A DNA stretch of 64,000 bases from Mycolicibacterium stellerae (GCF_003719305.1 NZ_RARC01000001.1:515513-579512), one strand, 5' to 3'; shown: positions 1-7,997, counted from the stretch's first letter. Notes: generated by a model from the sequence alone, not told the origin. Numbers and translations: made by a program.

Positions 1-607
1 TCCGCAGATACAGGACATTTCCGCGAGTCAGCTTCCAGAGCCGGTCGACGGCGTCCGGATCCACCGGACCATCAAGGGTCGCCGTCAGCAGCGTGCCGGT
101 TTCACCAAGCGGCAGTTGCGCGAGGTCGATCCGCTCGAAGTGGTCGGCCTTCCATATCTCCTGTGTCGCAGGCGGAATCGGCTCACCACCGCGGACGGTG
201 AGGATGACTTTGGCCAACCGTCGCGCCACGATCTGATGGACGACGAAGGTGGACAGATCATCGAGCAGGTGTACGTCATCGACAACGAGGACCACCTTCG
301 CGGCCGTCGATGCAGACGTCAGCGCCTCGATCACTCCGCGCACCAACTGGACGGTGTCGGTGACATCTGACGGCGCCCATGCGCTGAACGCACCGAGCGG
401 AACCGCGCGCGCCGACGACGTACCCGCCGTCACGCGTGTTTGGCAACCCCGCGCCTCGGCAGCCGCCAACGCCTCGCGGGCGAGCCGGCTCTTCCCTACG
501 CCTTCCGCCCCGCTGATGACGGCGCCCGACGCCTCGGCAGCCGAGATGGCCGCGTCGACGGCGCGCATCTCCTCGGTGCGGCCGATCAACGGCCACGACA
601 TTCGCAC
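1..607 (-). CDS. AAA-ATPase / LuxR-family transcriptional regulator, N-terminal part (runs off window)
   Basis: About 202 residues of an open frame that continues past the left edge. The GTG at 607 is used as start; an ATG at 601 is two codons in. The opening resembles the 'LIGRTEEM' entry of MalT/LuxR-type regulators. A Walker A loop (GAEGVGKSRL) and a Walker B strand (VVLVVDDVHLLD) are visible. In this family the ATPase/TPR part senses a signal and a C-terminal LuxR helix-turn-helix binds DNA; that end lies outside the window, so the LuxR part is inferred from family architecture. It starts 9 bp after the stop of the SRPBCC gene at 617-1078 on the same strand, so the two are probably co-transcribed. 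Confidence 0.8.
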   Translation of the reverse strand, partial: MRMSWPLIGRTEEMRAVDAAISAAEASGAVISGAEGVGKSRLAREALAAAEARGCQTRVTAGTSSARAVPLGAFSAWAPSDVTDTVQLVRGVIEALTSASTAAKVVLVVDDVHLLDDLSTFVVHQIVARRLAKVILTVRGGEPIPPATQEIWKADHFERIDLAQLPLGETGTLLTATLDGPVDPDAVDRLWKLTRGNVLYLR

Positions 608-616
608 GCGATAAGC

Positions 617-1078
617 CTAGGAGGACGGCGTCTGGTTACCGCCCTTTTTGACCTTCAACACCTGCTTGCGCAGGCCGTCGGTCGCCGTCTTCATCAGACC
701 CTTGGCGCCCCGTTTGACCAGGAAGCCGGGCAGGGGTACGACCAGATCCACAGTCAGTTCGAAATGCACGTCGGTGGAGTCCCCGTGAGCCGTCAACGTG
801 TAGCGGCCCCGCTGCGCACGTTGCTGTTTGGAGCTGACCAAGGTCCAGCTCACACCGTCGTCGTGAACGGTGTAGTCGAGCACCTGGTCGTCGCTCACAC
901 CGACGATCTTGACGACCTGACGCGACTTCCTTGGTCGGCCTTGGTCGTCTCGTTCGAGCACTTCGACTTCCTGGTGAGCCGACGACCAGTCGGGAAGCGA
1001 TTCCAGGTCGATCAGAACATCCATGATCTCGCCGGGAGTCGCCTCGATGGTGATGTTGCGGGCTTCGGTGATCGCCAT
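617..1078 (-). CDS. SRPBCC family protein (polyketide cyclase/dehydrase-like)
   Basis: 153 residues, the usual size of a single START/Bet v1-like SRPBCC domain, a helix-grip fold with a hydrophobic ligand cavity. The start 'ITEARNITIEATPGEIMDVL' and the end 'TDGLRKQVLKVKKG' are typical of mycobacterial paralogues. It is clearly a tandem duplicate of the next gene (1095-1538), with the same C-terminal motif. The ligand is unknown. It lies in a minus-strand run (1538, 1078, 607) ending in a LuxR-type regulator. The long overlapping frames on the plus strand are shadows. Confidence 0.85.
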   Translation of the reverse strand: MAITEARNITIEATPGEIMDVLIDLESLPDWSSAHQEVEVLERDDQGRPRKSRQVVKIVGVSDDQVLDYTVHDDGVSWTLVSSKQQRAQRGRYTLTAHGDSTDVHFELTVDLVVPLPGFLVKRGAKGLMKTATDGLRKQVLKVKKGGNQTPSS

Positions 1079-1094
1079 CGACGTGCGATACCCG

Positions 1095-1538
1095 CTATGA
1101 GCCCTTTTTGACCTTCAACACCTGCTTGCGCAGGCCGTCGGTCGCCGACTCGAGCCCGCCCTTCATCGCCCGCTTCAACACGAAGCCAGGGATCGGAACA
1201 GCCGGGTCCACAGTGATCTCGAACTTGACCCGCGTCTTGTCCCCGTCGGGGGTCAACGTGTACTTCGCATCCTGCGTCTTGAGCTGGCTCGAGCTGATCA
1301 GCGTCCAGCCCGCGGTGCTGTCGGTCCACTCGTATTGCACGACCTGCTCGTCGGCGATGCCCATGGTCTTCAACTTGAGCTTCACCCTGCCGGGTCTGCC
1401 GCCCTCCACGGTGTCGAGGATCTCGGCCCCCTGATGCTGCGACGACCAGTCCGGGGCCGTCTCGACGTCGGCGATGACGTCGAGGATCTCCTCGGGTGTC
1501 GCTTCGATGAGCACTTCGCGTGAATCGCTGACCGCCAT
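1095..1538 (-). CDS. SRPBCC family protein, tandem paralogue
   Basis: 147 residues from ATG 1538 (MAVSDSREVLIEATPEEILD). The frame stays open further upstream, but the protein there looks like non-coding translation and SRPBCC homology begins at this methionine. A full SRPBCC domain ends in 'ATDGLRKQVLKVKKGS', nearly identical to the end of the gene at 617-1078, which points to gene duplication. The 16-bp spacing to that gene suggests one transcript. A lipid or hydrophobic ligand-binding role is inferred from the fold. Confidence 0.85.
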   Translation of the reverse strand: MAVSDSREVLIEATPEEILDVIADVETAPDWSSQHQGAEILDTVEGGRPGRVKLKLKTMGIADEQVVQYEWTDSTAGWTLISSSQLKTQDAKYTLTPDGDKTRVKFEITVDPAVPIPGFVLKRAMKGGLESATDGLRKQVLKVKKGS

Positions 1539-1596
1539 GGCGCGACAGTAGTTGCCACGCACCCTCCGCCGCGGGCCTATCGCCCGAATCGGACAG

Positions 1597-2238
1597 TCAC
1601 TCCGGCCATTTGTTGCCGAGGATGATCTCGACGAAATCCTCGCGGACGAACGTCGGGTCGTAGTGAGCCAGGACGTCGGCGTTGACATTGCCGAAGGTGC
1701 TGTGCGGGCGATGGACGTTGCCCTCGGTGAACGCCGCGAGGATGCGGCGTTTGAAGTCCGGCCTCGGGTGCGCGGCGGTCACGGCGGCAAGCGCGTCCTC
1801 GGATAGCTCGTCGCGCCCGATGCCGAGCACGTCGGTCTCGACACCCGCGGTGACGAGCGCGATCTCGGGGTCGAGGAACTCGGGGATGCCCGGCGTCGTG
1901 TGTAGGGCGATGCTCAGCCAAACCTTGCGCGCGGTGTGCTCGTCGACGCCCCGTTCCAGCAGGAAATTGCGTGCGGCGTTGGCCCCGTCGACCTCGAATC
2001 GCGCCATCGATCCCCGATAGCCCTGCGTGAGTCCGACGTCATGGAACATCGCTCCGATGTAGAGCAGCTCCAGGTCGGGGTCGAGCCCGCGGCGCCTGCC
2101 CTGCAACGCGCCGAACAGGAAGACTCGACGGGAGTGGTCGAACAGCAGGTCGCTCTCCACGTCACGGATATAGGAGGTGGCATCCCGCACCAGCGGGCTG
2201 TCGGGGATCGTGATCCCGGCGATCGTGTGTGTAGTCAT
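1597..2238 (-). CDS. HD-domain metal-dependent hydrolase (cyanamide-hydratase-like)
   Basis: 213 residues from ATG 2238 (MTTHTIAG). It has a helical HD domain with the first metal histidine in 'LFDHSRRVFLF' (about residue 35) and the HD pair in 'GAMFHDVGLT' (about residue 68). This is the pattern of the small HD proteins annotated near cyanamide hydratase. HD proteins hydrolyse phosphoesters or related bonds with a metal centre; the substrate here cannot be told. The gene is divergent from the DJ-1/AraC regulator at 2322 with 83 bp between starts, so that regulator may control it. Confidence 0.8.
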   Translation of the reverse strand: MTTHTIAGITIPDSPLVRDATSYIRDVESDLLFDHSRRVFLFGALQGRRRGLDPDLELLYIGAMFHDVGLTQGYRGSMARFEVDGANAARNFLLERGVDEHTARKVWLSIALHTTPGIPEFLDPEIALVTAGVETDVLGIGRDELSEDALAAVTAAHPRPDFKRRILAAFTEGNVHRPHSTFGNVNADVLAHYDPTFVREDFVEIILGNKWPE

Positions 2239-2321
2239 ATGACCAGTGTTGGCTCGCAGACCCCGCCCGACCCATGTCCGATCTGCCATCCTTCCCACAG
2301 AAAGCGACATACGGTGGTGTC

Positions 2322-3284
2322 ATGCCAGCCGAGCATGTCGTTGTCGTCGTCGTGTTCGACGGCATGAAGCTGCTCGACGTCGCCGGACCCGCCGAGGTGT
2401 TCGCGGAGGCCAATCGGTTCGGCGCGTCATACCGGTTGGTGATGGCCTCGGTCGACGGTTCCGACGTGAGGACATCGATCGGCGCGCGCTTCGCCGTGAC
2501 GACGCGCATCGACGACGTCGAATTCGCCGACACCACCATGGTGTCCGGTGGCGACGAGCTCGTCGGCAGGCCCATCGACCCGGACTTGGTCGACGCCGTC
2601 CAGAGGCTCCGACAGCGCAGCCGCCGGATGGCGTCGATTTGTACGGGATCGTTCGTTCTGGCGCGTGCAGGTCTGCTGAGCGGCCGCCGGGCGACCACGC
2701 ACTGGCGCCACACCCGACTGCTGGCGCGGGCATACCCGGATGTCACGGTGGAACCCGACGCGATCTTCGTTCGAGACGGTGACGTGTACACATCGGCGGG
2801 CGTCTCGGCCGGAATCGACCTCGCGCTGGCCCTCGTCGAAGACGACCATGGCGCCGATCTGGTTCGCGAGGTGGCGCGGTCGCTGGTGGTGTTCCTCAAA
2901 CGTTCGGGCGGCCAATCGCAGTTCTCCGCCGCAGTCGAGGCAAACCCTCCCACACGCTCGGTCCTGCGCGTCGTCACTGATGCCATCGCGGCCGACCCGG
3001 CGGCGAACCACAACGTCAAAATGCTTGCGGCACAGGCTTCTTTGAGCACACGACAGCTCACCCGGCTGTTCCAGGCCGAACTCGGCACCACCCCGGCACG
3101 GTACGTGGAAGCGATACGGGTCGATGCGGCACGGGCGGCGCTCGACGCGGGCAGCTCGGTCGCCGACGCGGCGCGGACCGCGGGCTTCGGCAGCGCCGAG
3201 ACGTTGCGCAGGGTGTTCATCGGTGAACTCGGCATCTCCCCGAAGGCCTACCGGGACCGATTCCGGTCGACGGCACGCGGTTAG
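2322..3284 (+). CDS. GlxA-type transcriptional regulator: DJ-1/PfpI domain plus AraC helix-turn-helix
   Basis: 320 residues from ATG 2322 (MPAEHVVVVVVFDGMKLLD). Residues 1-190 form a DJ-1/PfpI glutamine-amidotransferase-like domain: the 'FDGMKLLDVAGPAEVF' start and the nucleophile-elbow cysteine in 'SICTGSFVLARAG' are clear. The C-terminal 100 residues hold two AraC helix-turn-helices ('SLSTRQLTRLFQAELGTTP', 'DAARTAGFGSAETLRRVFI'). The domain order matches GlxA/FtrA-type regulators, where the DJ-1 domain probably senses a metabolite. It is divergent from the HD hydrolase at 2238, its likely target. Confidence 0.9.
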   Translation: MPAEHVVVVVVFDGMKLLDVAGPAEVFAEANRFGASYRLVMASVDGSDVRTSIGARFAVTTRIDDVEFADTTMVSGGDELVGRPIDPDLVDAVQRLRQRSRRMASICTGSFVLARAGLLSGRRATTHWRHTRLLARAYPDVTVEPDAIFVRDGDVYTSAGVSAGIDLALALVEDDHGADLVREVARSLVVFLKRSGGQSQFSAAVEANPPTRSVLRVVTDAIAADPAANHNVKMLAAQASLSTRQLTRLFQAELGTTPARYVEAIRVDAARAALDAGSSVADAARTAGFGSAETLRRVFIGELGISPKAYRDRFRSTARG

Positions 3285-3339
3285 GACGCGGGAATCCATT
3301 CAACAATCACCACTGTCTTCGGCGGTAGGCTCGCCATCT

Positions 3340-3690
3340 ATGAGTTCTGATGTCGACCCGACCGTGCCGCCGAGCGGCACCGGATGCGTTGAATGCGATT
3401 CGGCCGGCGGCTGGTGGGTGCATCTGCGGCGATGCGCGGCCTGTGGCCACATCGGCTGCTGCGACGACTCGTTGGCGCGTCACGCTTCTGCGCACTGGCG
3501 GGAAACCGGCCACCCCATCATCCGCTCCTTCGAGCCGGGTGAGGACTGGTTCTGGAACTACCAGACGAACGAGTACTACGACGGTCCCGAACTGGCCGCA
3601 CCGGAGTGCCGCCCCGAGGACGAGACCGTTCCCGGTCCGCGCGGCCGGGTGCCAAGCGACTGGGCCGACCAGTTGCGTCGCCGCGAGTGA
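3340..3690 (+). CDS. UBP-type zinc-finger domain protein
   Basis: 116 residues from ATG 3340 (MSSDVDPTVPPSGTG). Nearly the whole protein is one Zf-UBP domain: paired Cys in 'GCVECDSAGGWW' and 'RCAACGHIGCCDDS', His in 'LARHASAHWRETGHP', then the aromatic 'EDWFWNYQTNEYY' segment. In eukaryotes this fold binds the C-terminus of ubiquitin. In actinobacteria it occurs as small standalone proteins of unknown role. It lies 55 bp after the AraC-type regulator, and co-transcription is possible but not shown. Confidence 0.88.
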   Translation: MSSDVDPTVPPSGTGCVECDSAGGWWVHLRRCAACGHIGCCDDSLARHASAHWRETGHPIIRSFEPGEDWFWNYQTNEYYDGPELAAPECRPEDETVPGPRGRVPSDWADQLRRRE

Positions 3691-3718
3691 AAGCTCGGTG
3701 CGCGGGTACTCCGCCACA

Positions 3719-3886
3719 GTGAATAAGGAAAAGCCCGAGACCGCAGAGTCGGAGTCCGGACGCGATGGCGCCGACGACGACGTCGTGAGCGACCCGGCCA
3801 AATCCGACGGTGCAAGTGGCGATTGGGCCGACGAAGGCGGCGCGACGCCAAGCGGCCCCTCCGACACCGGCGACCACACCCAGTAG
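3719..3886 (+). CDS. possible small acidic protein
   Basis: A 55-codon frame from GTG 3719; an in-frame GTG at 3698 would add seven residues. It encodes a hydrophilic, strongly acidic, low-complexity peptide (VNKEKPETAESESGRD ... GDWADEGGATPSG). No domain is recognisable and no good ribosome-binding site precedes either start. It follows the UBP zinc-finger gene by 28 bp on the same strand. Its amino-acid composition is unlike out-of-frame noise, so it may be real, but this is the weakest CDS call in the first 10 kb. Confidence 0.35.
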   Translation: MNKEKPETAESESGRDGADDDVVSDPAKSDGASGDWADEGGATPSGPSDTGDHTQ

Positions 3887-3917
3887 CGAGCCCGGCCCGC
3901 AGATGGCTGACCTTGCT

Positions 3918-3981
3918 CCGCGAGCGTGCGCGTTTGTACAGCCGTGCGCGGCGTGTCGTGTGCAGACACGCACGCTCGCGG
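3918..3981. repeat. inverted repeat, intergenic
   Basis: Two perfect 13-base arms, CCGCGAGCGTGCG at 3918-3930 and its complement at 3969-3981, flank a 38-base loop rich in GTGCGCG/GTGTGC. It lies between converging transcripts (small ORF on plus, flavoenzyme on minus). It could be a bidirectional terminator-like hairpin or a dispersed mycobacterial intergenic element. Confidence 0.6.
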
Positions 3982-4040
3982 TGCGAGGCCGCTCGCGGTG
4001 CAAGGCCGCTCGCGGTGCAAGGCCGCTCGCGGTGCAAGCC
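3974..4040. repeat. 17-bp tandem repeat, four copies
   Basis: The unit GCTCGCGGTGCAAGGCC starts at 3974, 3991, 4008 and 4025. The first copy carries one change (GTGCGAGG) and the last lacks one G. The array overlaps the right arm of the inverted repeat at 3918-3981 and ends 5 bp before the stop codon of the flavoenzyme. Period and number resemble a mycobacterial VNTR/MIRU locus. Confidence 0.85.
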
Positions 4041-4044
4041 GGGC

Positions 4045-5604
4045 TCAGCGATCGGCGAGTGCCTGCTTGGCGGCGTTGTACCCGGGAATGAAGGTGATGC
4101 CGGGCCCGCCGTGACAGCCCGCGCTGCCGAGATACAGGCCCTCGATCGGGATCGGCTGGTCGACATAGCCTTTCGGGCCCGGACGGTTCGGCCCGATCTG
4201 GTCGGGATGTATCAGCCCGTGACAGTAGTCGCCGCCCGGCGCCCCGAACATCGTGCCCATGTGCTTGGGCGTGAAGGTCGTGTGCCTGATGATGATGTCC
4301 TCGAAGTTCGGCGCCAGCTTCGTGATCTTGTCGATCACCCGCTGCCCCATCTCGACCTTCATGTCGCCGTAGCTGGATTCGCTGTCCTCGATCGGAAACC
4401 ACAGCGAGAAGGCCGACGCGGCGTGCTTACCTGGCGGCGCAAGGCCGGGGTCGTTGACCGACGGTATCTGCAGCGCGATCGACGGATCGGCGGGAACGAT
4501 GCCACGCCTGCAGTCCTCCCACTGCTGCTGAAGTTCTTCGGGAGTACTGAAAATTCCGATATTGGACTGCATTTCGGGATCGTTGAGCAATTCGTAGGGC
4601 TTCGTGAACTCCGGTATGCCGTCAAGCGCGAAGTGCATCTGCAGGTAGCTGCCCCTGTGGTCGGACCGCGAGAAGCGCTCGCGGATGTCGGCGGGCACCG
4701 CGTTCGAGTCGACAAGGCCGTTGACGGTGAGGTCGGGCGCAACGCCGGATATCACGATCGGCGCGGTGATCGTCGAGCCGTCCTCGAGGCGGACCCCGGC
4801 GATGCGGCCGTCGGACACCGTGATCTCGTCGACCTTGCTGCGCAGCCGCAGTTCACCGCCGTTGGAGACGAACAGCTCTTGAAGGTGTGCGGTCAGCGCG
4901 CCGATGCCGCCGCGCAACTTCTTGACGAGCAGTGCATTCTCGTCCGGCACGGCGAACCCGTACGCCAGCGCGGCCGCCGTGCCGGGAGTCGCAGGTCCGC
5001 GGTAGGTGGTGTTGCACGCCAACAGCGACAGCATGCCGCGCAGCGCGCCGTTCTTCTCCTTGTCAGGCAGGTAGCGGTCGATGACGTCGGTGACGGATCC
5101 GAACAACAGGTCGGTGATCGTCGAGCGCTCGAATTCGTTTGTCGCGCAGGCATACATCTCGTCGAGCGTCTTCGGCGGTTGGCCTGCGTCAAAGCGGCCG
5201 AGCGCGCGCGTCGGCGCCTGACACCATGCCATCAACCCGGCCATGCCGTTGACGGCCTCCGCCCCGTGCACCTCGTTGATGTGCGTCAGCAGCTTCATCG
5301 GGTCGGTGTAGTAAACGAGCGGCTCGTCGCCGACACCCCGCAGCGAGACCGACATGACGTCGAGGTCGACCGTCGGCAGCGTGTCCAGCCCGAGTTCGCG
5401 GCTGACGACCGCCGACGTCGGAATCTGCACCGAGCCGGCGATCTCGAACTTGTACCCGTCGAAAAGCTCGACGGTGGAAGCCATTCCACCGGCATACAGC
5501 TTGAAGTCGAGGCACAGCGTGCGCAGCCCGGCCTTCTGAAGTAGCGCGGCCGCGGTCAGTCCATTGTGACCCGCGCCGACGACGATCGCATCAAAGTCCG
5601 CCAT
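4045..5604 (-). CDS. FAD-dependent phytoene desaturase-like oxidoreductase
   Basis: 519 residues from ATG 5604 (MADFDAIVVGAGHNGLTAAA). The N-terminal dinucleotide-binding motif GAGHNGLTAA and following 'GGMASTVELFDGYKFE' are typical of the NAD(P)/FAD oxidoreductases related to carotenoid desaturases (CrtI/PDHCR type). The C-terminal flavin-contact motif 'GLYLGSAGCHGGPGITFIPG' is present, so the gene looks full length. The substrate is unknown; carotenoid or other hydrophobic polyenes are handled by relatives. A palindrome just upstream (5629-5652) matches one in front of the neighbouring TetR gene, suggesting control by that TetR. Confidence 0.85.
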   Translation of the reverse strand: MADFDAIVVGAGHNGLTAAALLQKAGLRTLCLDFKLYAGGMASTVELFDGYKFEIAGSVQIPTSAVVSRELGLDTLPTVDLDVMSVSLRGVGDEPLVYYTDPMKLLTHINEVHGAEAVNGMAGLMAWCQAPTRALGRFDAGQPPKTLDEMYACATNEFERSTITDLLFGSVTDVIDRYLPDKEKNGALRGMLSLLACNTTYRGPATPGTAAALAYGFAVPDENALLVKKLRGGIGALTAHLQELFVSNGGELRLRSKVDEITVSDGRIAGVRLEDGSTITAPIVISGVAPDLTVNGLVDSNAVPADIRERFSRSDHRGSYLQMHFALDGIPEFTKPYELLNDPEMQSNIGIFSTPEELQQQWEDCRRGIVPADPSIALQIPSVNDPGLAPPGKHAASAFSLWFPIEDSESSYGDMKVEMGQRVIDKITKLAPNFEDIIIRHTTFTPKHMGTMFGAPGGDYCHGLIHPDQIGPNRPGPKGYVDQPIPIEGLYLGSAGCHGGPGITFIPGYNAAKQALADR

Positions 5605-5628
5605 TGGCTGAGGCTGACACGGGAAGAA

Positions 5629-5652
5629 AGTTTTGTCAATAATGACGAAACT
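5629..5652. promoter_or_regulatory. TetR operator candidate upstream of the flavoenzyme
   Basis: Inverted repeat AGTTTTGTCA - ATAA - TGACGAAACT: 10-base arms with one mismatch and a 4-base centre, 25 bp upstream of the ATG at 5604. The same arm sequence and spacing recur at 6288-6309 in front of the TetR gene itself. Confidence 0.7.
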
Positions 5653-5657
5653 TGGGC

Positions 5658-6263
5658 CTAGGCGGTGTCCCCGAACCCTTTTTCCAGGGTCTGCAGCGCC
5701 TCCCGGGTCAACCGCCTCAACTCGGGTAGCGACCGGTCCTCCCCCAGCATCCAGACCTCCATCGCGCCGAACACCGCCGCCGCGATACATCGCGCGATGA
5801 CGGTGATCCGCATCCGGTCATCGGTGCCGGGCTTGGGCGGGTCCTCCCCGCCGAGGTGCTCCTCGATGGCTTCGGCGAAGTCCGTCTCGACCTGACGGAT
5901 GTGCCGCACGATCCGGCCTGGGTCGAGTTCCTGGGCCCGCAACGCCGGGATCTCCGCGACCGCCCAGTCGTCATACGGCCTGGCAAGAATCGCCGATTGC
6001 ACGGCGTCGATGATCGGCTCATCCGGCGAGCGGTTCGCCAGCGCCGCCCGGAACCATTGCAGGCCGACGTCGTAGTCGGCGAACAACAGCTCGTGCTTGG
6101 ACGCGAAGTGCCGATAGAAGGTTCGCAGCGACACCCCGGCGTCGGCCGCGATCTGCTCGGCCGAGGTCTCCTCGACGCCCTGAGCGAGGAACCGGACCAG
6201 CGCCGCCTGCCGCAGTGCCTCTCGCGTGCGCTCGCTGCGCACCGTCTGGGCAGGTCGGACCAT
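5658..6263 (-). CDS. TetR family transcriptional regulator
   Basis: 201 residues from ATG 6263. The N-terminal helix-turn-helix is clear: 'AALVRFLAQGVEETSAEQIA' then 'DAGVSLRTFYRHFASKHELL' (residues 20-60). The rest is an alpha-helical ligand-binding and dimerisation domain. It lies between the flavoenzyme and the membrane/oxidase operon, and closely related palindromes precede all three transcription units. It therefore probably represses itself, the flavoenzyme and the divergent operon. The inducer is unknown. Confidence 0.9.
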   Translation of the reverse strand: MVRPAQTVRSERTREALRQAALVRFLAQGVEETSAEQIAADAGVSLRTFYRHFASKHELLFADYDVGLQWFRAALANRSPDEPIIDAVQSAILARPYDDWAVAEIPALRAQELDPGRIVRHIRQVETDFAEAIEEHLGGEDPPKPGTDDRMRITVIARCIAAAVFGAMEVWMLGEDRSLPELRRLTREALQTLEKGFGDTA

Positions 6264-6287
6264 GGCCGTAAGTTACCTCACGACATG

Positions 6288-6309
6288 GTTTTGGCAAATT
6301 TGTCAAAAC
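6288..6309. promoter_or_regulatory. TetR operator candidate in the divergent promoter
   Basis: Inverted repeat GTTTTGGCA - AATT - TGTCAAAAC (9-base arms, one mismatch), located between the TetR start (6263) and the membrane protein start (6360). It matches the arms of the 5629-5652 palindrome, so both are likely bound by the same TetR dimer. Confidence 0.7.
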
Positions 6310-6359
6310 TCTCCGCAAAGTCGCCCAGAACACGGCCGTTCCGCAGTAACCTGCCAGCC

Positions 6360-7073
6360 GTGGAGCTGAAGTTGCAGCGCATCGGTGCGTGGTCCGGAAT
6401 CGTGATGATCGTCCTGTTCAGCATCTTCTTCTCGGTGATGGCCAAGCTGTTTCCCCCTCTGTCGCCGACGGCATCAGCGGATGAGATCGCCGGATTCCTT
6501 GTCGAACATAAGATCTGGGTCCGCTTCGGCATCGCGGGGAGCCTGCTCGCCATCGTCGTCGCGTTTCCGTTTCTGGCCGCGATCTGCCTTCGGATCCGCC
6601 GCGTCGAAGGTCGCTGGGGAATGCTCACCGTCACTCAGTTGCTCGCGGCAGCCGTCTTCGTGCCCGCCTTCATCTTCGCATTCGTCATCCTGGCGGCCGC
6701 CGCGTTCCGGCCCGAGCAGAGGCCTCCCGAGATCACCCTGGCTCTCGACGATTTGTTCTGGTTGTGGTTCGTCGGTATCGCAGGAACGATCATCGTGCAG
6801 AACCTGACGCTGGCCGTTGCGGCCTTCGTCGACACCACTGAGCCGCGGACCTTTCCCCGCTGGTACGGCTACTTGAATCTCTGGACAGCGACGCTGTCAT
6901 TACCAGGCGGCATGACCGTGGTCTTCAACGACGGCCCGTTGGCCTGGAACGGCGTGTTCTCCTTCTACGTCCCCGGTGCCGCGCTGGTCATCTGGTTGTT
7001 CGCCACCGCTTTCGTGATGGATCGTTCCGTCAAAGCGCAGGAAGCCGCCGAAGCGCACCTCGTCGCCGCGTGA
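6360..7073 (+). CDS. conserved multi-pass membrane protein
   Basis: 237 residues from GTG 6360 (VELKLQRIGAWSGIVMIVLF). About six hydrophobic stretches are visible, beginning with 'GIVMIVLFSIFFSVMAKLF' and ending with 'VPGAALVIWLFATAFVMD'. No catalytic motif or named family is recognised. Its stop codon overlaps the GTG start of the oxidase subunit III-like gene by 4 bases, so the two are translationally coupled, and it probably works with that membrane complex. Confidence 0.75.
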   Translation: MELKLQRIGAWSGIVMIVLFSIFFSVMAKLFPPLSPTASADEIAGFLVEHKIWVRFGIAGSLLAIVVAFPFLAAICLRIRRVEGRWGMLTVTQLLAAAVFVPAFIFAFVILAAAAFRPEQRPPEITLALDDLFWLWFVGIAGTIIVQNLTLAVAAFVDTTEPRTFPRWYGYLNLWTATLSLPGGMTVVFNDGPLAWNGVFSFYVPGAALVIWLFATAFVMDRSVKAQEAAEAHLVAA

Positions 7074-7639
7074 CCGCGCCGATCGTCCGCCGGGTTCCCG
7101 GCGAATCCGGCACGTGGGTCTTCCTGTTCGGCGACATGGTGGTGTTCGGCGTCTTCTTCGTCACCTTCATGGTCGAACGGTCAAAAGCGCCCGAGGTGTT
7201 CGACGCCGCCCGCAAGACCCTGCACATCGGTGTCGGCGTCACCAACACCCTGGTGTTGCTGACCAGTTCACTGTGCGTCGTGGTGGCACTGGGCGCCATC
7301 CGCTCCGGGATGAAATCGATTGCCACCAAAGCGTTGTACGCGGCGATCGGATGCGGCTTGGCATTCATCGGGCTGAAAGTCTTCGAGTACGTGGCACTGG
7401 CCTCGGCCGGACACGGACCCGGTGCCAACCACTTCTACCTGTACTACTTCATCCTGACCGGTCTGCACCTGCTGCACGTGTGCATCGGTCTCGCGGTGCT
7501 GGCCCTGCTGGTCACCCAATCGCGCCGGGCCGAACTGAGTGCGACCCGGCTGGCACTGATCGAGGGCGGTGCCTGCTTCTGGCACCTCGTCGATCTGCTG
7601 TGGATCTTCCTGTTCGCACTCCTGTATCTGGTGAGCTGA
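7070..7639 (+). CDS. cytochrome c oxidase subunit III-like protein (NorE-like)
   Basis: 189 residues from GTG 7070, overlapping the previous stop (GTGA). The 'PGESGTWVFLFGDMVVFGVFF' opening and the closing helices with 'HFYLYYFILTGLHLLHVCIG' and 'GGACFWHLVDLLWIFLFALLY' are the signature of heme-copper oxidase subunit III, here the five-helix form without the first two helices that is common in NorE. No subunit I or II, norB or norC is nearby, so it is better seen as a NorE-type accessory subunit than part of a local oxidase operon. Confidence 0.85.
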   Translation: MTAPIVRRVPGESGTWVFLFGDMVVFGVFFVTFMVERSKAPEVFDAARKTLHIGVGVTNTLVLLTSSLCVVVALGAIRSGMKSIATKALYAAIGCGLAFIGLKVFEYVALASAGHGPGANHFYLYYFILTGLHLLHVCIGLAVLALLVTQSRRAELSATRLALIEGGACFWHLVDLLWIFLFALLYLVS

Positions 7640-7908
7640 TGACGGTATTTCAACTTGTCCGCAATCGTGCGGGGATCTCCTGGCTGATACTGATCGCCGC
7701 GACCGTCATCTCCTGGGCGGTCGGGGCCGAACACGGCACCGGGTCGATGGTTGTGCTGGTGGTGTTGGCGATCGCCGCCCTGAAGGTCCGACTGGTCGGG
7801 CTGGACTTCATGGAGTTGCGGCACGCCCCGATTCCGCTGCGCGCAGCGTTCGAGTTCTATTGCTTCGCCATCTGGGCGGTGTTATCCGGGCTGTACCTCT
7901 GGCTCTAG
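7639..7908 (+). CDS. cytochrome c oxidase subunit IV family protein (NorF-like)
   Basis: 89 residues with three predicted membrane helices. Its ATG shares one base with the TGA of the subunit III-like gene. The motif 'VGLDFMELRHAPIPLRAAFE' between helices two and three is typical of the short prokaryotic COX4/NorF family. Gene order (membrane protein, subunit III-like, subunit IV-like) indicates one operon. The partner catalytic subunit must be encoded elsewhere. Confidence 0.82.
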   Translation: MTVFQLVRNRAGISWLILIAATVISWAVGAEHGTGSMVVLVVLAIAALKVRLVGLDFMELRHAPIPLRAAFEFYCFAIWAVLSGLYLWL

Positions 7909-7997
7909 CCGTCCCGGCCCAAATCGGTGGCCTGACGCCCTCCGCGATCCCCTTACAGTTGAAGGATGCTCGAGAGCGATCTGCGGCGGGGAGAGCG

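Noticed and set aside
3961..4040. 17-bp tandem units considered as a CRISPR array
   Set aside because: Units are contiguous with no spacers and no cas genes are present; it is a simple tandem repeat.
3823..5544. 573-codon open frame on plus, antisense to the flavoenzyme
   Set aside because: The minus-strand protein has complete FAD motifs; the plus frame is a high-GC shadow with Arg/His/Val-rich composition.
5856..6359. Long plus-strand open frame continuing upstream of the membrane protein
   Set aside because: It is antisense to the TetR gene and its translation has no family features; membrane homology and the start fit GTG 6360.
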